Assembly (NCBI GenBank): GCA_022801595.1
Contig: JAAWSO010000002.1
Span: 124,001-188,000 of the forward strand
DNA: 64,000 nt
Direction of reading: 5' to 3'
DNA from: Clostridiales bacterium
GTDB lineage: Bacteria; Bacillota; Clostridia; Oscillospirales; Acutalibacteraceae
The translations under genes and the position numbers were made by a program. Under the pieces are notes generated by a model that made no database searches, was not told the origin of the DNA, and was given only the letters and a program-made list of their open reading frames with translations. Of the stretch, positions 9,872 through 18,545 are shown one piece after another. Each line of letters starts with the position of its first letter. Position 1 is the stretch's first letter.

Positions 9872-11083
9872 TCATTCTTTTGGTCGGACCGCTTGCTTCA
9901 AAGCGTCCAAACAAGGCTCCCATAGGGGGACAGGCAAGGTTTCTTTCAGGCCGTAAACCAATTTGGCCACGGCTTTCTTGGCCGCGTCGTAGGCGTTTTG
10001 TTCCCATTCCGGATGGCTTTGCCGAAAATGTTTGTCTAGCCGCAGGGTTGCGTCCTTGGCAACGGCTTGGCTGATTTCGTGGATTTGGGGGATAAATTCC
10101 CGGAACTCATACCAGCGGATAAATTCCTCCTGATATCCCCGCAAAATTTGTTCTGCCTGCTGGAGGATGTCTGGCTTCACCGTATGCTGCAAGCCAAGAT
10201 GATCCATATCAAACAGGGAGACGCCGGGAAGGCTGCCGATGCGGGGGTCAATATCCCGAGGGACGGCAAGATCCAGGAATACATGGGGACGCTGCAAAAC
10301 AGGAGCGACCTCCTCCCATTTCAGGGTGCAGTGAGGGCTGGCCGTGGCGCTGACAATAAGGGAGAATTCATCCAGGAGGGAAACCCGCTGGTCGTAATCC
10401 ACTACCGAACAGTGGGCGGGAATGATGGCGTCCTGGTTTTGATGACGCCCTTTGGCGCGCAGGGTAATGCTTACATCCGCTCCCTGCTCTACCAAGGCGC
10501 GCGCGGCTAGTCGGCCCATTTCTCCATTGCCGATGACCAAGCATTTCTGTCCCAAAAGGCTGGGATGAACTTGTTTTAATAACGCTACCGCAGCTTCCGC
10601 GGCGGAATGGCTGTCTGATGTCAGTTTCATTTGGGTTTTCACTGCTTTTGCGCCGGTAACAGCGGTTCGGAACAAAACCTCTAAAACCGCATCCATGGAA
10701 CCGGAGGAGCGGGCTAAGCTGGCGGCTTCTTTGATCTGGCCCAGAATTTGGTCTTCCCCGAAAATTTGGGATTCCATGCCGCAGGCCAGCCGGAACAAGT
10801 AGTCCACTGCGTCTTTGCCATTTCGTTCCGTAAAAAAACGGGCGTAGTCCGGTTGGAAAAGAGGAAGGGCTTTGGCTAGGATTTGAGACAACGGCAGTTG
10901 TTCAGCGCCGCTGATCCAAAATTCAGTTCGATTGCACGTGGAGAGGATCAGGCAGCCATCCAGGCCGCAGGAGTCTACCAGTTCCTTAGCCATGGCAGCT
11001 GCATGGGCTTTGGTCAGGGCAAAAGCCTCCCGTTGGGCAATGGAAGCATGGACATAGTCGATGCCGGCCATCTTAATCTGCAA
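9872..11083 (-). CDS. hemA: Glutamyl-tRNA reductase
   Basis: LILSTCNRTEFW...GMESQIFGEDQILGQIKEA...VIGNGEMGRLAARAL. Confidence 0.94.
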   Translation of the reverse strand: MQIKMAGIDYVHASIAQREAFALTKAHAAAMAKELVDSCGLDGCLILSTCNRTEFWISGAEQLPLSQILAKALPLFQPDYARFFTERNGKDAVDYLFRLACGMESQIFGEDQILGQIKEAASLARSSGSMDAVLEVLFRTAVTGAKAVKTQMKLTSDSHSAAEAAVALLKQVHPSLLGQKCLVIGNGEMGRLAARALVEQGADVSITLRAKGRHQNQDAIIPAHCSVVDYDQRVSLLDEFSLIVSATASPHCTLKWEEVAPVLQRPHVFLDLAVPRDIDPRIGSLPGVSLFDMDHLGLQHTVKPDILQQAEQILRGYQEEFIRWYEFREFIPQIHEISQAVAKDATLRLDKHFRQSHPEWEQNAYDAAKKAVAKLVYGLKETLPVPLWEPCLDALKQAVRPKE

Positions 11084-12125
11084 AGGAAATCCTCCTTTCT
11101 TCCAATGCCGCCGCTACGGTGACGCCATGTCCGACTTGCTTGCGGATGAGCAAAGCCCCACCTTGGCTCCCCAGAACAGCCGCCCGCTCACAGACGTTGT
11201 CGATTCCCACTGTTTCCTGGACAAAGGAGGAGGTGGAGAAGGTGCCCTTCGCATTTGCCAGCTCTTCAGGAGAGAAAAATTGGATCGGCCAACCATGGGA
11301 TTTCGCAAAGGCCAAAAGGCCGGGTTCTTCTTGTTTGAGGATGATGGAGTTGATATTTTTGATAGAGCGGATATCAATTTCCTGCTCATCCAAAACCGAA
11401 AGTACCATAGCTTCTATGGTTTCCTGAGAAGCGCCCTTCCGGCATCCAATGCCAAGTGAGACAAGATTTGGAATGATCCGCAAAGTTTCCGAAAAGATTG
11501 AACAATTCGATCTGATTGTAATATAGACGCCTAATTTTTCATCTGATTTTCGTGTGAAACCAGTGGGTAAAGATTCTGTTTTTTCTGGAATATCAGAAGC
11601 GAAACCAATGGATTCCCCTTCTAATAACTGAGCGGATACTTTTTTTGCCAAAGTCATATCGGAAAGGCTCCATCCCAGGCGGGCAGCCCAACTATCCACC
11701 GCAAACAGATGGTTGCAGTCCGTTGCGGTGGAGATCACCGGTGTGGAGCCAATTTGCCGGGCTACCAATTGAGTCAGATGATTGGCGTTGCCAATATGGC
11801 CGGACAACAGGGAAATGGCAAACTGGCCATGTTCATCCACCACGACCACAGCGGGATCACGGATTTTCCCCTGAAGATAGGGGGCGACCGCACGTACTGC
11901 AATGCCACAGGCCCCAATAAAAATCATCCCGTCTGATTTTTCTTTGCAAAACCACTGGCGGGTCCATTGAGAAAGACTGTTGCCAAAGGAAGGAAGGCCA
12001 GATTTTTCCGCCTTCTTTTCCGAGGTGAATCCTTGGCAGAGATGCCCGGAAGCTTCCAATTTTTTGCAGAGGGTTTGACAAAGGGATGCGCCTCGGCTAG
12101 TGAAACAAACCAGGGTGATTTTCAT
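11073..12125 (-). CDS. cbiG: Cobalt-precorrin-5A hydrolase
   Basis: MIFIGACGIAVRAVAPYLQGKIRDPAVVVVDEHGQFAISLLSGHIGNAN...LGIGCRKGASQE. Confidence 0.93.
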   Translation of the reverse strand: MKITLVCFTSRGASLCQTLCKKLEASGHLCQGFTSEKKAEKSGLPSFGNSLSQWTRQWFCKEKSDGMIFIGACGIAVRAVAPYLQGKIRDPAVVVVDEHGQFAISLLSGHIGNANHLTQLVARQIGSTPVISTATDCNHLFAVDSWAARLGWSLSDMTLAKKVSAQLLEGESIGFASDIPEKTESLPTGFTRKSDEKLGVYITIRSNCSIFSETLRIIPNLVSLGIGCRKGASQETIEAMVLSVLDEQEIDIRSIKNINSIILKQEEPGLLAFAKSHGWPIQFFSPEELANAKGTFSTSSFVQETVGIDNVCERAAVLGSQGGALLIRKQVGHGVTVAAALEERRISFAD

Positions 12126-12149
12126 AGGGGGCTCCTTTCTGGACGGCTT

Positions 12150-12914
12150 TTATTGGGGAAGGGCTTTCCCCTCCCGAAATTCGTGGGTGAAGGTAGGGTG
12201 ATACAAGAGGGAACGGCTGTAATCGCCGTCCAAAAAACGGCCAACCAGAATTAAAGCAGTTTTGGTGATGTGGTGCTGCTTTGCAGTTTGGGCCAGATTT
12301 TGTACCGTACAGCGCAGGATTTTTTCGTCCTCCCAGGTTGCTTTGTAGACAATGGCGGCTGGGGTATCGGGCAAGTAACCGCCGGCAAGCAAACGCTCGG
12401 TGAGCTGGGGAAGCATTCCGGCGCTAAGGAAAATGACCATGGTAGATTGATGCTGAGCCAGCAGGGAAATTTCTTCCCGCTGCGGCACGGGAGTCCGCCC
12501 AGCCATCCGGGTGATGATGACGGTTTGGGAAACATCAGGCAGGGTATATTCCGCCTGCAAGGCTGCGGCGGCTCCACAAAAGGAACTGACGCCAGGAACT
12601 ACCTCGTAGGCGATGTGACGCTGATTCAGACAATCCATTTGCTCCCGGATTGCGCCATAGAGAGAGGGGTCGCCAGTGTGAAGGCGGACGGTTTGTTTGT
12701 TTTCCTGTTCCGCCTGTACCATAACGGCAATGACTTCTTCTAAGGTCATGGAGGCGCTGTTATAAATCGAGCAAGTTGGCTTGGCTTCCAACAAAAGATC
12801 AGGATTTACCAAAGAACCAGCATAGATGATCACATCGGATTCCCGAATCAATCGCTGTCCCCGCACGGTAATTAAGTCCACTGCTCCTGGGCCTGCTCCC
12901 ACGAAATGAATCAT
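12150..12914 (-). CDS. cbiF: Precorrin-4 / cobalt-precorrin-4 C11-methyltransferase
   Basis: MIHFVGAGPGAVDLITVRGQRLI...LHTGDPSLYGAIREQMD. Confidence 0.93.
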   Translation of the reverse strand: MIHFVGAGPGAVDLITVRGQRLIRESDVIIYAGSLVNPDLLLEAKPTCSIYNSASMTLEEVIAVMVQAEQENKQTVRLHTGDPSLYGAIREQMDCLNQRHIAYEVVPGVSSFCGAAAALQAEYTLPDVSQTVIITRMAGRTPVPQREEISLLAQHQSTMVIFLSAGMLPQLTERLLAGGYLPDTPAAIVYKATWEDEKILRCTVQNLAQTAKQHHITKTALILVGRFLDGDYSRSLLYHPTFTHEFREGKALPQ

Positions 12915-13609
12915 GATGTTTCCTCCTTGACGAGAATGATGGAAAAGTAACTGGCTGCATTTCCGGCGTCGTCTAGATTTTGACAGACCAGTTCCTGTTC
13001 CAGCCCGCAGTTTTGTACCATTTTCGCGTGATGATAGAGCCCTTTTGTTTTCAGCATTTCCTTTACGGATTCTAACTGTTTCCCCATTTTCATTAGCACC
13101 TTCGTGCCTGTTTGAGATAAGGCGGCTTCTGTGTCAGGATAGGAGGCTGGAAGAATGTGAATGGGCTGATCCGCTTCCGCTAAAGCCGTGTTTAGCTTTG
13201 CGGCTACGGCGCAGAACGAAGGAACGCCGGGAATGATTTCGGCAGAGAGATTTTGTTCTAGAATCCGTTGATGGATGTACCAATAGGTGGAATACACCGT
13301 AGGGTCTCCCAAGGTAAGGAAGGCGACATCGTGTCCGCCCAGCAGCTTGGCGGTGATCAGTCCGGCGATTCGATCCCGGTTCCGGTCCAATTCCTCCTGA
13401 TTCTTGGTCATGGGGAAGGGCAGGGATAAAATTTCTTTTTGTTCCAAATCTGCAATGGCCTGGGATGCGATGCTCAAGGCGACCTGCCGGGAATCTCCCG
13501 TTTGCGGGACGGCAAGGATGGGGCATTGACGGATGATGCGCGCTGCTTTCAAAGTGATCAATTCTGGGTCGCCAGGGCCAATGCCCACGCCATATAGGGT
13601 TCCAATCAT
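12911..13609 (-). CDS. cbiL: Precorrin-2 / cobalt-factor II C20-methyltransferase
   Basis: GTLYGVGIGPGDPELITLKAARII...FLTLGDPTVYSTYWYI...IPGVPSFCAVAA. Confidence 0.93.
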   Translation of the reverse strand: MIGTLYGVGIGPGDPELITLKAARIIRQCPILAVPQTGDSRQVALSIASQAIADLEQKEILSLPFPMTKNQEELDRNRDRIAGLITAKLLGGHDVAFLTLGDPTVYSTYWYIHQRILEQNLSAEIIPGVPSFCAVAAKLNTALAEADQPIHILPASYPDTEAALSQTGTKVLMKMGKQLESVKEMLKTKGLYHHAKMVQNCGLEQELVCQNLDDAGNAASYFSIILVKEETS

Positions 13610-13649
13610 GAATCGTTTCTCCTCCTCTATGAAAAATATGGTTACTTTA

Positions 13650-14792
13650 TTAAACGGTATGAAAATAGGTTATCAACGGAACAGCCTCCACCGTTTGTGC
13701 CAGTAATCCGTGCTGATTAGAAAATAGAATAGCGCCTACTGGGATGCTTCCCTGAACCCGATGTTCCAATTGTCGGTGAATCGCTTTGGCTACGGATTCC
13801 ATCACTTGGGTATGGATACCGGCTTCCTTCAAACAATCCAACGCTTCTTCTGTCGTATTGCTTTGAAACACCCGGCCCACTAAAGATGGGGTTGCCTGGG
13901 GAGACAGGCCAGTATGGGCTGCTAAGATTTCCATGCGGCAGTCTCCGTAACGGGAATGGGTGTTCATCATGCCGCCAGCCAGCTTGATCAGCTTTCCAAT
14001 ATGTCCGACCAACAATGCGCCGCGAAACCCGGTTTCGCAGACAAGATCCAAGGTTTGACCAATGAAATTGCTGCATTTTACCGCTTGTTTCAAATCTAAG
14101 CGCAAATGTTGCCGCGCAAAGGTTTCCCCATAATTTCCAGGGGTAAGAAGGACGTACTCTGCACCGGATGCCGCCAGCATGTTGAGCTCTACACGGATGG
14201 AATCCAACAGCGCCTGGTCGCTCATCGGCTCCACAATTCCGCTGGTACCTAATACAGAAATCCCCCCTATAATCCCCAAGCGGGGATTAAAAGTTTTTGT
14301 AGCCAAAGCAACGCCTTCTGGAATGGAAATTTCTACTTGGAAGCCACCCGGATATTCAGAATCGTCCCGCAACTCTTCCAGCTCCTGAATCATCATTTGC
14401 TGGGGCACCCGATTGATGGCGGCTGCTCCCACTGGTTGATCCAGTCCTGGTTTGGTGATGCGTCCGACACCAACCCCGCCGTCAATGAGGATGGTTGGTT
14501 CCGAAATTTTCGTTACCTTGGCATAGACTAAAACTCCGTGGGTGACGTCCGGGTCGTCGCCGCTGTGTTTGCGTACCGCACAGGATACCCAGTCCGGACG
14601 GATGACGATATCCTGCACGGATAGATTTAAGCGAATGCCTTTGGGTGTCATCAGAGCGATGTGAGACACAGGATGCTGACTCAATAACATGACGGCAGCA
14701 GCTTTGGCTGCGGCTGCGGCGCAGGAACCGGTGGTATAGCCGCACCGTAGTTTTTTGTTGTCTTTGATGATAAATTGTTCCAGTTGATCCAT
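13650..14792 (-). CDS. cbiD: Cobalt-precorrin-5B C1-methyltransferase
   Basis: KLRCGYTTGSCAAAAAKAAAVML...AVRKHSGDDPDVTHG...GGVGVGRITKPGL. Confidence 0.95.
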   Translation of the reverse strand: MDQLEQFIIKDNKKLRCGYTTGSCAAAAAKAAAVMLLSQHPVSHIALMTPKGIRLNLSVQDIVIRPDWVSCAVRKHSGDDPDVTHGVLVYAKVTKISEPTILIDGGVGVGRITKPGLDQPVGAAAINRVPQQMMIQELEELRDDSEYPGGFQVEISIPEGVALATKTFNPRLGIIGGISVLGTSGIVEPMSDQALLDSIRVELNMLAASGAEYVLLTPGNYGETFARQHLRLDLKQAVKCSNFIGQTLDLVCETGFRGALLVGHIGKLIKLAGGMMNTHSRYGDCRMEILAAHTGLSPQATPSLVGRVFQSNTTEEALDCLKEAGIHTQVMESVAKAIHRQLEHRVQGSIPVGAILFSNQHGLLAQTVEAVPLITYFHTV

Positions 14793-14835
14793 TGGGCTTG
14801 TCCTTCTAAAAAGTTGTATTGAGAAAAAGCGGAAT

Positions 14836-14867
14836 CAAGAAAAGCCATCCAGTTGGTCACGGATGGC
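14836..14867 (-). terminator. Intrinsic terminator, probable expression platform of the cobalamin riboswitch
   Basis: Minus strand GCCATCC-gtgaccaact-GGATGGC-TTTTCTTG: perfect 7-bp stem and U-rich tail; upstream competing hairpin AATCCAAT/ATTGGATT. Confidence 0.75.
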
Positions 14868-14924
14868 AAAGCAATCCAATTCGAAGAAAGGGATTGGATT
14901 TGTCTATCCATTCAGTGACCGTGA

Positions 14925-15014
14925 AGATAGAAAAGCAGGCCGGCAATCTGGCTATGACAGTAACGGACTTGCGTGGGAATTTCACCCAACTTCCCCGGTG
15001 GTTCCTGCGTGGAT
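14925..15014 (-). promoter_or_regulatory. Cobalamin riboswitch aptamer
   Basis: Minus strand GCAGGAACCACCGGGGAAGTTGGGTGAAATTCCCACGCAAGTCCGTTACTGTCATAGCCAGATTGCCGGCCTGC: matches GGGAA..GGTG.AA.TCCC..GC..G.CC...ACTGT.A core and B12-box-like AGCCAGATTGCCGGCCTGC, with GCAGG/CCTGC closing helix. Confidence 0.88.
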
Positions 15015-15803
15015 TCAATTGTCTGGGAAGGGAGCGGCTTCCGCGAGATGGCGTGCGAACAGCTTCCCGGTATCTGGAAATTCTCCCAAGCCCGTTAGGT
15101 GGGCGGTAACGGTATAACCTTGGCGTTCTAAAACGGATTTCCAGGAGGATTCTTCCTCGCTGGCCATGTCGTTTTGGGCATGGTCACCGGCTACGATTAA
15201 AAATGGAAATAAGGCGACGCGGGAAATCTCCTGTTTTTTCAAACGTTTGCAGATAAAGTCTAGATTGGGAAAACCCTCTACCGTACCAATAAAGATGGAT
15301 TCCATATCCAAATAGCGCATGGTATTTTCTAATTGGGAATAAGCGGCATTGGAAAAGTGATCCGAACCGTGTCCCATGAGTACCAGAGCTTCCCCAGGCT
15401 GTGGCAGGGGCATGTTCTGAGCGATGATGCGGCAGCATTCCTCATAGTCGGCAAAGTCGGTCAGCATGGGCTTTCCCAGGCGGAACGAGAGAAACTGTCC
15501 GGCGAAGGGAGCCAGCTGACGACACATTTTTTCATATTCCCAGCCGTTGAGAATATGGAGTGGCTGGCAGACCACATGGGTATAGCCTTGGAGGGCCAGG
15601 GTCTTGATCAACTGTTCTGGAGTGGGAACCGTTAAGTTTTGTTCTTGCTGCAATTTTCGGATCACCATATTGGAGGTAAAAGCTCGGAAACAGTCGTGAT
15701 CTGGTAGCTGGGCGGCTAAGTGACGTTCCATGGTTTCAATGGCAGTGCGTGCAGTCGGGCAGGTGGTACCGAAGCTAACCACCACCAGCGCTTGTTTGTT
15801 CAT
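15015..15803 (-). CDS. cbiK: Sirohydrochlorin cobaltochelatase
   Basis: ALVVVSFGTTCPTARTAIETMERHL...HVVCQPLHILNGWEYEKM...LVLMGHGSDHFSNAAYSQLE. Confidence 0.93.
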   Translation of the reverse strand: MNKQALVVVSFGTTCPTARTAIETMERHLAAQLPDHDCFRAFTSNMVIRKLQQEQNLTVPTPEQLIKTLALQGYTHVVCQPLHILNGWEYEKMCRQLAPFAGQFLSFRLGKPMLTDFADYEECCRIIAQNMPLPQPGEALVLMGHGSDHFSNAAYSQLENTMRYLDMESIFIGTVEGFPNLDFICKRLKKQEISRVALFPFLIVAGDHAQNDMASEEESSWKSVLERQGYTVTAHLTGLGEFPDTGKLFARHLAEAAPFPDN

Positions 15804-15846
15804 AAAAGAAATTCCTTTCCGCAGGCTCGTTGGCTTTTTGCTTATA

Positions 15847-15941
15847 CTTCACTCTGATGAGCGAGGATTTGAAACTTCTACATCGTGCTTGTATGGTTCC
15901 AATTTTCCGCATGATCTTGGTATTTCCAGGTTATGATACCA
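15847..15941. repeat. Dispersed intergenic repeat, copy A
   Basis: Shares catcgtgcttgtatgg (15881-15896) exactly with 49712-49727 and ggttatgatacca (15929-15941) exactly with 16055-16067. Confidence 0.6.
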
Positions 15942-16007
15942 TAAAAATCTTGCGCAGCGCGCAAGAGAGGCATCGCCGTAAAGAGCGCAACTCTTGTTTT
16001 ATGATTA

Positions 16008-16067
16008 CATGTTCTCAGAAACCTCCGGAATTTTTGATTCTGCTGGCGTTTCGAGGTTATGATACCA
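16008..16067. repeat. Dispersed intergenic repeat, copy B
   Basis: catgttctcagaaacctccggaatttttgattctgctggcgtttcgaggttatgatacca, alignable over its length with 31801-31859. Confidence 0.6.
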
Positions 16068-16220
16068 CACCTGCGGCGGGCAAGTCGCGCACGCTCCCTC
16101 CGGTCGCCAAATTGGACGGGAACCCATACGCCCAAATGCCCGCGCTGCAGGCTCACTGCGCATATTATACCATGGTAGACGGGAAGGGGCAAATATTTTT
16201 TGACTCTTATGGATGGATTC

Positions 16221-16249
16221 TTGATTTCTAGAAGGAAAAGAGATATAAT
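16221..16249 (+). promoter_or_regulatory. Candidate sigma-A promoter for the aro operon
   Basis: TTGATT (16221-16226), 17-nt spacer, TATAAT (16244-16249). Confidence 0.65.
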
Positions 16250-16372
16250 TAAAAATCAATATTACCCCTTTACATATTTGCTATAAAGTGTTAAAGTTTA
16301 AAGTGATGAAGTAAGCCTGAGGTTTTTTCAAAGGCCAGGAAATCGCCCCAGGGGATATTTGGAGGAAATGCT

Positions 16373-17389
16373 GTGAAACTGACGGTGAATTTACAAGAAA
16401 AAAGCTATGATATTGTCATTGAGCGGGGGATTTTGCACCGGATCGGTGATTATACCAATCTAAACCGGAAGGTTTTGGTGATCAGTGACGATGGCGTTCC
16501 CCGGCAATATGTGGACGCGGTTCTAGCCCAATGTCCCCAAGGGCATGTTCACATTGTTCAGCAGGGGGAAGGAGCGAAAAGCTTCCCCGTTTACCAGGAG
16601 CTGTGTCAAAAGCTGCTGGAGCTGAATGTTTCCCGTACCGATTGTATTATCGCTTTGGGTGGTGGCGTGGTGGGGGATTTGGCCGGCTTCGTGGCTTCTA
16701 CCTATCTGCGGGGCATTGAGTTTATCGGCGTACCGACCACGACCCTTTCTCAGATTGACAGCAGCATTGGCGGTAAAGTAGCCATTAATCTGGATCATGT
16801 CAAAAATATTATCGGCAGCTTTTACCATCCGTCTGTGGTGCTGATTGATTCCAATACCTTGGATACCTTGCCCCGCCGCCATTTTGTCAATGGTCTGGTG
16901 GAGGCGGTGAAAGCCGGGTTGATTTATGATGAAAGCATCCTGACTTTGTTTGAAACCAGAGATCCCCAGGCCGACATTGACGAAATTGTGTACCGTTCCC
17001 TGCTTGTGAAAAAGGCGGTTGTGGAACAGGATGAAAAAGAACGGAACCTGCGGAAAATCCTGAATTTCGGCCATACTTTGGGTCATGGTATTGAGAGCGT
17101 ATATGGTCTGAAAGAACTGCTTCATGGGGAATGTGTAGCCATCGGCATGATCCCCATGCTGGAGGACGACGGACTGAAAGCGCGGGTATTGAAGATTTAC
17201 GAAAAACTGGGCCTGCCCAGTGATGTAACTTACGACCCAGAACAGGTGTACCAAGTGATGACCAAAGACAAAAAGGCGCAGGGTAATACGATCACTGTGG
17301 TGAAGGTCCAGAAAGCGGGTCACGCCCGGCTGGAGAAAATCCCAATGGAGGATTTGCGCCAATATCTCAAAGAAGGAAATCAACAGTAA
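16373..17389 (+). CDS. aroB: 3-dehydroquinate synthase
   Basis: IIALGGGVVGDLAGFVASTYLRGIEFIGVPTTTLSQIDSSIGGKVAIN. Confidence 0.97.
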   Translation: MKLTVNLQEKSYDIVIERGILHRIGDYTNLNRKVLVISDDGVPRQYVDAVLAQCPQGHVHIVQQGEGAKSFPVYQELCQKLLELNVSRTDCIIALGGGVVGDLAGFVASTYLRGIEFIGVPTTTLSQIDSSIGGKVAINLDHVKNIIGSFYHPSVVLIDSNTLDTLPRRHFVNGLVEAVKAGLIYDESILTLFETRDPQADIDEIVYRSLLVKKAVVEQDEKERNLRKILNFGHTLGHGIESVYGLKELLHGECVAIGMIPMLEDDGLKARVLKIYEKLGLPSDVTYDPEQVYQVMTKDKKAQGNTITVVKVQKAGHARLEKIPMEDLRQYLKEGNQQ

Positions 17390-17401
17390 GGCGGGACGAC
17401 C

Positions 17402-18505
17402 ATGAAAAGCACCTTTGGAAAAAATATCAACATCAGTTTATTTGGGGAATCTCATGGAGCCGCAATCGGCGTAGTTATCAATGGGCTGGCTCCGGGGATT
17501 GCGTTGGACTTGGATTTGATCCGGGCTCAACTGAATAAACGGAAGCCGAAAGGCAAAATTTCTACCGCCCGGCAGGAAGCCGATGAGTTTGAAATTGTCA
17601 GCGGCTTTTTTCATGGATATACCACCGGAACCCCTCTGTGCCTCATGATCCGCAATCAAAGCCAGCACAGCCGGGATTATGAAAAGACCAAAAACCTCAT
17701 GCGCCCGTCCCATGCGGATTATACGGCCTTTGAAAAATACCAGGGCTATCAGGATTACCGGGGCGGCGGCCATTTTTCCGGCCGGATTACCGCTCCATTG
17801 GTGGCGGCTGGCGCCATTTGCCTGCAAATCTTGGGGAGCAAAGGCATCACCATCGCCACCCATATCGCCCGTTGCCAGGACATTTCCGACGAGCCGTTTG
17901 GAACGAAACCAGAGGAGATGTTCGCTGCGGCGGAAAAGCTCAACCAAAGCTATTTCCCCACCATTTCCGACGAAGCGGAGCGGCAGATGGTGGCGCGGAT
18001 TGAAGAAGCTCACCGTCAGGGGGATTCGGTGGGAGGCATTTTGGAAACAATGGTTCTCAATCTTCCCGCCGGGATTGGGGAACCATTTTTCGGTTCTATC
18101 GAAAGCATACTGTCCCAGTTGCTGTTCAGTGTGCCTGCGGTTAAAGGGGTGGAATTTGGGCTGGGCTTCGGCTTTGCGGATTTATTGGGCAGCCAGGCCA
18201 ACGATCCTTTTCGGATGGAAAACGGTAAGGTAGTCACCGCCACCAATCACAATGGCGGCATCAACGGCGGCATTAGTAATGGGATGCCGATTCAGATTAA
18301 GACCGTGATCAAGCCGACTCCATCCATCTACCAGGAGCAGGAAACCATCGACTATGCAGCCAAAGAAAATACGGTTTTGGCCATCCATGGCCGCCATGAC
18401 CCGGCGATTATCCATCGGGCCAGGGTGGTAGTGGACAGCGTGGTGGCCATTGGCTTGGTAGATTTGTTTGCCGAGCGGTACGGCTATTTGTGGATGGCGG
18501 AGTAA
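17402..18505 (+). CDS. aroC: Chorismate synthase
   Basis: FGKNINISLFGESHGAAIGVVINGLAPG...RPSHADYTAFEKYQGYQDYRGGGHFSGR. Confidence 0.97.
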   Translation: MKSTFGKNINISLFGESHGAAIGVVINGLAPGIALDLDLIRAQLNKRKPKGKISTARQEADEFEIVSGFFHGYTTGTPLCLMIRNQSQHSRDYEKTKNLMRPSHADYTAFEKYQGYQDYRGGGHFSGRITAPLVAAGAICLQILGSKGITIATHIARCQDISDEPFGTKPEEMFAAAEKLNQSYFPTISDEAERQMVARIEEAHRQGDSVGGILETMVLNLPAGIGEPFFGSIESILSQLLFSVPAVKGVEFGLGFGFADLLGSQANDPFRMENGKVVTATNHNGGINGGISNGMPIQIKTVIKPTPSIYQEQETIDYAAKENTVLAIHGRHDPAIIHRARVVVDSVVAIGLVDLFAERYGYLWMAE

Positions 18506-18545
18506 ACGCATTCATGTTCGCAGATAAAAGAGAGGTGGGTATTTT

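Noticed and set aside
15804-16220. Cobalamin riboswitch at the head of the cbiK transcript
   Set aside because: No ACTGT core or GGTG.AA.TCC motif is visible on the minus strand there; the real riboswitch is between cbiK and cbiD.
15878-16259. Minus-strand ORFs (104 and 84 aa) upstream of cbiK
   Set aside because: Translations of the intergenic repeats; no conserved domain and Arg/Cys-rich low-quality composition.
16523-17383. 286-aa minus-strand ORF antisense to aroB
   Set aside because: Fully overlaps aroB; no domain motif; antisense shadow ORF.
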